The notes below the pieces were generated by a model that ran no database searches, was not told the origin of the DNA, and was given only the letters and a program-made list of their open reading frames with translations. DNA of 64,000 nucleotides from Allodiplogaster sudhausi (Eukaryota; Nematoda; Chromadorea; Rhabditida; Diplogasteridae), in NCBI GenBank assembly GCA_945643635.1, contig CALZFC010000031.1, positions 2,855,501 through 2,919,500 on the forward strand. The letters run 5' to 3'. Positions 57,309 to 64,000 of the stretch are shown piece by piece; positions within the stretch are counted from its first letter, which is position 1, and each line of letters opens with the position of its first letter. A program made the position numbers and the translations under genes.

Positions 57309-58235
57309 GGTGGCTATTTAAAATGATTTCCCAAGCTTCTATCACTTAACTTTGTGTCTATCACTTATCGCATGCTCTTCGTGATAATACAACTAGATGC
57401 TCATGAATGCCTCCTTTCGCCAAGTATCATTTAGAACAGTTATAAAGTACAGATTCTTCCAGGTCTTCAAGAAATGCTTCAAGATCATTTATCAAGATAG
57501 TTCACAAAATGAATATTATGTACTGATTGACACATACAAGAAAAATAGACTCTCGGGTTGCTCACTAGGCAAGGGAAGAAGACAAGGATGAATAGCTGAA
57601 ATCACACTGTGCTTGATTAGAGAGTTCCACACTTCACCGACAACAAAGACAAGGGATAGATAGCAGCAGCAACTGAAGTAAGTAACCTGTGGGCATCACT
57701 GAGCTAGACACCATAATCAAAGCACTAAAAAGTGAGAGTGAGGTTTGAAAGAGGGCAGAAAACATCCGCTGACGTGATTGGCACAATTCTGCGACAGCGG
57801 ACAAATTGGAGAATATATATAAAATCCTACGAAAGACGCTTTCCCTTCCATTCGACTACTCATCAAAACGTCATGCAACTTTTGTAAACCTAATATTCCT
57901 TATTTTACACACACCTTCTTTCTCATGAAATGTGTAAGTAGAGATTACTCAATGCGGCGTTCAAAGGCGAAGAAATTACAGCGCACTATCTTTCCTGATA
58001 TAAACTTTAAAAAGTTAAAGCTATATAAACTTTAAAAAGTTAAAAAGTTATCATTTAAAAAGTTAGAGCCGCAATGTACAAAAGCCCATTGCCTTAGCAC
58101 AAGTTTAAAAAGACGACTCCTTAAAATGTTTTCTTAGCGCAACAAAAAAGGGTATCTTATTGCATAAAAATGTAATGTCGACAGATGATAAAAGAGATAA
58201 ATGCGGATCCCAGTTGAGTCCTGAACTAATCCAAT
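57309..58235. other. Spacer between ATG13 and CLYBL genes
   Basis: Upstream region of CLYBL and downstream region of ATG13. A small cluster of ACTTTAAAAAGTTAAA-type repeats lies at about 58003-58070. No exon recognised. Confidence 0.4.
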
Positions 58236-61200
58236 CTAGGGTGCGGTTGTCGCAGTCGTTGGAGGAGCAATGGCGGCTGCGTTGGCTGTAGCGGCGGCGG
58301 CAGCTCTCTCTGCCCTCTCCTCCTCTTCCACCGAGTCGCGCACCACTGCCAGCATACGGTCAAAGGCGCCCTGGTGAGAGGCGAATTGGGAGAGCTGCAA
58401 ATGGGGATGATTTAGGGAGGGAGTTGCCATGATCTTGTGAATCTCCTCCATTCAAGGAATATTTTGTTATCTTCCAGAAGCTTTGGGAAAAAAGTATACA
58501 AATACAAAAACAGAGTTAATCAAACCTCGAATCATCTTACTCTACAGCAAAAAAAAAAAAACCTTACAAGGAAGTGAACTACAAGGATCAACTAGATCTG
58601 AATGATTGTGGGATGACTAATACCTGTCTCTGCAGTCGCTCTCCATCAATCTCCTCCTCCCTCCCGATAATGTCTCCGGGCCGAGCTCGCTTGAGTCTGC
58701 TGATGAAAGCAGTCAGCTCATCTCCATGCTGGCTGCTTCCAAAGTTTGCTACCTTAAATTAGGCGATCTCTCAACCCCTTCACGGCTTGTGATAACAATT
58801 ACACTTAGATTGCCTACGGAGCTTACGTTATCAACTGTGATATATAATGCCTGACTTACATATCAGGAAGAAACTTTCAAGCGATACATTTTAATGCTCC
58901 TCCTGATAACAGATCATAGACTTTTAAATCAAAGAAGTATGGGAGGAGGTACCAGAAGAAATCGTTGATAGAGTGACACAACACTTTATTAGTACTTAGA
59001 TTTTCCATAGACTACATGGCAGAAAGGGAACGAACCTCAACAAATGACTCCTCTCCCTCTTCATCCTCCAAATCTCCGTCAGCGCCGCTTTCCGTGCCTC
59101 CACTCGGATGGCCTGAATCGCGGAATAGATTGTAGATGATGGGAATGAGGAGGACATAGTGATTTGATCCATCAATCACTTTTGTTCATAATAAAGAATT
59201 ATTTAGAAGCGAATTAATAAAAAAAATCTCTTTGCAAATATAACAAATAAAATATTTTAAAAGAATTCTTACGTTGCGAAGAAAGAGACCCAAGAGGCGG
59301 CGGGAGCACTGGGATGCCTACTTCGAGAGCACCGAGTTCCTGCATGGAATGCGCTCTTTTCCTACCTCTCTCTCCTCCCTCTCTCTCTCTCTCTCCTCCC
59401 TCTATCTCTCTCCTCCCTCTCTCTCTCTCTCTCCTCCCTCTATCTCTCTCCTCCCTCTCTCTCTCCTCTCTCTCTCGCTTTCTCTCTCGCTGACCTTGCT
59501 GAGTTCATCTTCCTCGTCCTCCTCTCCACTCTCCCCCTCTGGGTCTCTCCCCTCCTCTCTGATAGTGTTGGTGGTTGACTTCTCTCCGTCTCCTCCCTCC
59601 TCCTCTTCCTCTGCTCTAACTGTCCTCTGACTGCTCGTCACTGTAGTTGTCGTGCTTATCGCTGCGGCCACGGCTGCGAAGGTCGGAGGAGAGGTTGATG
59701 CAGTTGAATCAGCTGAAGATAATGGAAAGCAGAGAGAGAGAGACAGAGAGATAGCGAGAGAGAGAGAGAGAAAGAGTGGAGAGAGATACAGAGAAAGAGG
59801 AAAAGAGGCTGATGAATTCCCCAAGCAATGTGTGCGTTCATAAAGTAGTATGTTCCACCGTGGTACAATTTTTTAATCGATTATAGAAGTAAGCAAAATA
59901 ATAACTCAAATAACAAGATCTTCGATTTTCTAATTTCATCCATTGAACATAAAACACCACCTGGTCTCTAATTTTTGGATGAATCGTACAGAAAACTGGA
60001 GATACTGGCAACGTTAACCCATTTGGCCATTTCTATTCAATAATTGCGCGGGCATGAAAACCACCGGGATTTAAAATTCGACTCTCTCTCTCTCGGTAAT
60101 ATTTTCAAACGACAACTAAAGACAGAGAGACTTCGATAAAGCATTTTCCATTTATAGAAATAAAGAATAAGATCCATTAATGCCGAGTGTGAATCTCTCG
60201 CACCTTCTTCAGTCAGTTCCTGGGGGTGCTCCTGGCGGAACTCTTCCTCTGCCTCTTTCCTCTCCCTCTCCGCTTCTTCCGCAGGCACTCGGCAGCGGTC
60301 AAAGAGCTGCTGTTCAGTCTCTTCGCCGCCCACGTTGTTTGCCTGCATTATTATTATAAGAGGGAATAATAAAAAAATTAAGTACCTATTTCGATGCAAG
60401 AAATATGATAATGTTTAATTACAATTAGATCTTCTCTAAAATATTCTCACAGAGAGAAAGAGAGAGAGTGAGAGAGAGAATTTAGTCTTCTTCACTTCAA
60501 CAATATATAATTCTTGAATGTCGTCAAGAGCATCAATTAGCAAGTAAAAGAGAGGTAATAGATTACAAACCTTAAGAATCCCAGTGTATGAACTGAGCAG
60601 AAGATTGGCGAATGGAACGTCCGGAGCGACCGCAGCGCGCATCTAAATTAAGCCTTTTTTAGGCAAAAGAAAATATTAAAGGATATACACATTAAAATGA
60701 TTAAAAATTATATATCAGAATGAATATATACAAAAAAAAACAATAGTCACCTGGCTTCTTATCATCTCTTCTTCATCAATGATGTCTGGAGGAGAGGTCG
60801 CTACTTTTCCAGAAGAAGGCGTTGTTCCTGCTCCTCCTGTAAGAATTGGCTATAATTTGACACCGATATAGTTTATTTATTTATTCATTAATGACTGCAA
60901 AACGCCCCAAGCGTTAAATTTAGCGCTAAAAACTTTAAAATTAATGTTCAGATTTTTTAAAAATATGTCTCACAATAGGAACTTTAATGCATTCAACAAT
61001 AACTAGAGAATCTAAAATGCACAAACCACTGCTTGCATCAGAAGTCATCTCCGAGAAAGTTCTCGTACGCACTTGGCGAGCCTGAAGAAATCAATTTAGA
61101 TAAACAGGTATATGTGTAAAAAGTAAATAAATGTATTAAATGAGTCAAATCATATCTAAATGCTACTTGTTCGTGAATCTACTGACCTCTGAACTCAACT

Positions 61201-63714
61201 AATTTTTATGTGATTTACAGTTCATGTCTTCCACAAAAGAAACACATATATTCGGCATATGGCAAACAAATGGTATATTACGTGTACGGTTTACATGTGC
61301 CAACACTTCTTCATTCTGTCTTTCTCCCTCACTTCTTTCTCTTCTCTATCTCACACTCGCTCCCTCCTTTCTCTCTCTTTCTCTTCTCTCTCTCTCCCTC
61401 GTTCTTCTCTCTCTCTCTCTCTTTCTTTATTCTCTCTCTCCCTCTCTAACCTCCTGCATCTGCCTCCTCATGGTGGCTGGACTAGTGGCACTGAAGCCTC
61501 CAGAAGGCGGAGAAGTGGCGACACTCATGGGGCTGGAGCTGAACTGGGAGAGGACATCGCAGAAGGAGGACGGAGTCCCAACGGGCGTCCCCGCCGTCGC
61601 TGCATTTCCACCGGCGGCCACTGGAGCCGAATTCTTCGCCGCCATCAACGCGTCCGCGGGACTTGTTCCAGGCGTAATCTGCACCTTGAAGAAAGGATCA
61701 AGTATGTGCTCATGAAACGTTGGAATTCTACGAATTCTTCACAATCGGGAATGGATAGACTCGGCCAAATGCTGGCCCACAAAGTAGATTCGTTCTCGAT
61801 GAAACAAGAAGATTATTAATGCAGAATGTCATTAGAACGAGCAGAAAGGGGAGAACAAAATGCATGAACGATTATCTCGAATACTTTGACATTAGCTCAG
61901 TGGATGGTTTCACGTAACAGCGGGTCTGATGCCCATTTGCCAGCTGAAACGAAGCTGTGTTGGCTTCATGGTATCTTAGCGGACAAGCAGAAGTATTATT
62001 GGTGCTGAATGCCATAAGAAAGAGCAGAAATGGTATTACAATCTGCTTCTCTCTTTCACTGTACCAGAAGATGGCATTCAACCAGGGAATAAAAGCCACA
62101 GTCGGGGACCCAGAAAAATAGGGTGGGGAAGGAGGAATCGGGCCCGGAATCCAGGGTGGGTTTGCTTTTTCTGCCTAAATATTACCCAAAAACAAGGTGG
62201 GGTAGGGCTTCGGGGAGACCCAAATTCAGGGTGGGTCTGTCAAATCGACAGTACCCTTTTTTCCCCTGCATTCAACTCCACCAATGATCAAAGCCCATTT
62301 GAAATTAACATTCTCGAAGTCTCTCTTGTTAATACAGAGTCCCTCCTCACCTGTTGGAAAGACTCGGCACTTCCAGGAGTCGCTGCTCGGTCGATCTCGA
62401 AACGAGTTCGAGTGCTTCAAATTAATCAATCTTATTTATTATTATTACTAGTTTCCGCCAAATGAAAGTACAGCTATGGTTAGAAGGAAGAGTATAATAT
62501 GAGAGAGCATTGATATATGATGTAGAAGAAAGAGACGATGCTGTTTAAAAATGCTAATGGGATAATGATATATTTCAATCCACTATAAATCATATTTGAT
62601 GCTTTAAGCCGAATGTTCATAAGTAACTAAAATAATAAATGAAAAGTAAACAAAGTAAACAAACAAACAATAGCTGAAGGAAGAAGGAGCCGACCGGAGT
62701 GCGAATCTCGCCAATCTGTCTTTTCTTCGAGTCTTCTCCCAAGTCGACGCTTGAGCGGCCCTCGACGACCTGTACAAACAATTACTTTGAACAAATAAAT
62801 CGAACCATTTCCATTGTATCACTACTTGAATACGAAATATGACTTCACAAAACGACTTTTCCACTGGATTACTTGCACATCAAAAAGATGAGCATTCAGG
62901 ATGCTGCAGAAACGAACCCTGTACGTGATGACGAATGTCTCTGCGCTTTGCTTCTTGACGTAATATCTGAGAAAAAAAACTTGGTGAGTTCCATAGCATC
63001 TCCCCTCCAGATCTATCATGACAATATTTCCCAGTACTCAAATTGGATTGCTGTGCCTTGCATTGTCTGTTATCTGGAGACTGCTAGTCGGAAGAATACG
63101 GCTAGTACCTCTGTACAATTACTTAGAAAATGAACAAGTCTCGTTTACCGCAACCTTCCCCTGCCCATTTCAATTCGGAATACAGTATCCTTGGCTGACC
63201 GATGCATGGGAGTCATCCTGGCTGCGACCATGACACTGCGCAGCAGAACACTCAACTCGTGGTAGACGCGGGACTTCGTGTTCGCCGTTGCTACTTCAAA
63301 GGAAGTTCTTCCTTTTCATTCTACTTTATTTCTCCTTGCAGCAAAATCAAGACAGTCGAAATAGGGGGATCAAAAGTTTTTTTCTTGTTTTCTTTTTTTA
63401 AAGAGATAAGAATGAGAGTGAAGAAGAAAGCGAAAAGAAAATGAGAAGATGAAGATTGGTAAAATTAAGTGATAAAATGTAAATAGTGAAAATTTCTCAG
63501 GATACTGCAGGAAAGGCGGCGAGGGATAATCAAATACTGACTCTCGGAGCGATCAATCGAAGACTTGTTCGTGCTTTCCGCGTAGGAAAAGGTCCTGAAC
63601 ACAATGTAGAATGTCGCTTTTCTATTAGGGGAAAGCGAGAAAGAATAAGAGGGAGAAATACGGGAGCAGGAAAGAGATTGTGAGATTTAGAGAGCGTGAG
63701 AAAATGAGTGGGCT

Positions 63715-63766
<52 letters not shown>

Positions 63767-64000
63767 AGATAGAGCGGCAGTGAAGAAGACACCAACCACG
63801 TCTCCAGTGGCAGCGTCTCTCCATCTACCGTGTAAAGGATGAAGTCGACCGAGAGAGCGGGTATGCTCGGAGGAAAGCTAAAAAGCTCCCTCTTTATAAA
63901 ATTATTTTCTAGATAGTAAACTATTTCCACACAGTTCCTAACGATTTACTTCTTGAGTATCATTTAGTTTATTTAGCATTTATCCAAAGTCATATTTTCA
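58236..64000 (-). CDS. atg-13: Autophagy-related protein 13 (ATG13 / EPG-1), 5' partial
   Basis: Scaffold of the ULK1/UNC-51 autophagy-initiation complex. Recognised exons: 63797-63877, 63542-63594, 63200-63290, 62918-62966, 62695-62769, 62351-62414, 61451-61684, 61027-61081, 60751-60836, 60571-60642, 60204-60342, 59495-59712, 59273-59339, 59036-59112, 58624-58752, 58236-58394 (stop). The HORMA-like N-terminal part is clear: SVDFILYTVDGETLPLETW, SRVYHELSVLLRSVMVAARM, ETFVITYR and IGEIRTPVG align with animal ATG13. A long disordered Ser/Thr/Pro and Glu-rich middle follows, with VPFANLLLSSYTG. The C-terminal LSQFASHQGAFDRMLAVV matches the family end. The junction between 62695 and 62414 is not in phase as drawn, so one small exon or an alternative splice site is missed. 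The start lies beyond 64000. Confidence 0.82.

Noticed and set aside
62100..62260. CRISPR-like or short tandem array (CAGGGTGGGT recurrences)
   Set aside because: Only two or three imperfect copies with irregular spacing, in a eukaryotic intron.

Overview
This is a eukaryotic contig, almost certainly from a nematode. The genes have many short exons and mostly small GT-AG introns. They include nematode-restricted families: a warthog-type hedgehog-related protein with a Hog/Hint domain, tandem serpentine chemoreceptors, and a short secreted ML-like protein. Introns and spacers are loaded with (CT)n/(GA)n microsatellites. At least six introns appear to begin with GC instead of GT. All exon models were assembled by hand from reading frame, splice-site and phase continuity, so gene identity is firmer than individual splice junctions.

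Layout. 83-6748 (+): 3' part of an LDL-receptor class A repeat protein with a long Pro/Thr/Ser tail. 7653-11502 (-): complete warthog-like gene (signal peptide, Wart domain, Hint domain). 13007-13744 (-): small unknown gene. 14335-24332: decayed, repeat-rich block with three partial arginine kinase copies, a CR1/jockey-type LINE and a long hairpin. 20047-26773: pseudogene fragments (including a stray P450 exon) and a second LINE ORF1. 26774-31585 (-): DIRS/PAT-type tyrosine-recombinase retrotransposon with intact split direct repeats but broken ORFs. 32437-35905 (-): complete 14-exon cytochrome P450. 38153-50933 (+): tandem chemoreceptor cluster with two intact copies, one decayed remnant, and a third copy that carries a 2.85-kb pogo-like DNA transposon. 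52432-53515 (-): secreted ML/GM2-activator-like protein. 55238-57308 (-): mitochondrial citrate lyase beta-like gene lacking its central exons. 58236-64000 (-): ATG13/EPG-1 autophagy gene, cut at its 5' end by the window edge.

Nothing here forms an operon-like pathway. The host genes are functionally unrelated: extracellular/cuticle signalling, xenobiotic oxidation, chemosensation, lipid binding, mitochondrial metabolism and autophagy.

The most unusual material is mobile. The split-direct-repeat element has its recombinase ORF lying between repeat pairs. The pogo-like transposon has ~300-bp terminal inverted repeats that each hold a tRNA-like Pol III unit (A box, B box, T5 terminator), flanked by TTA duplications rather than the expected TA.
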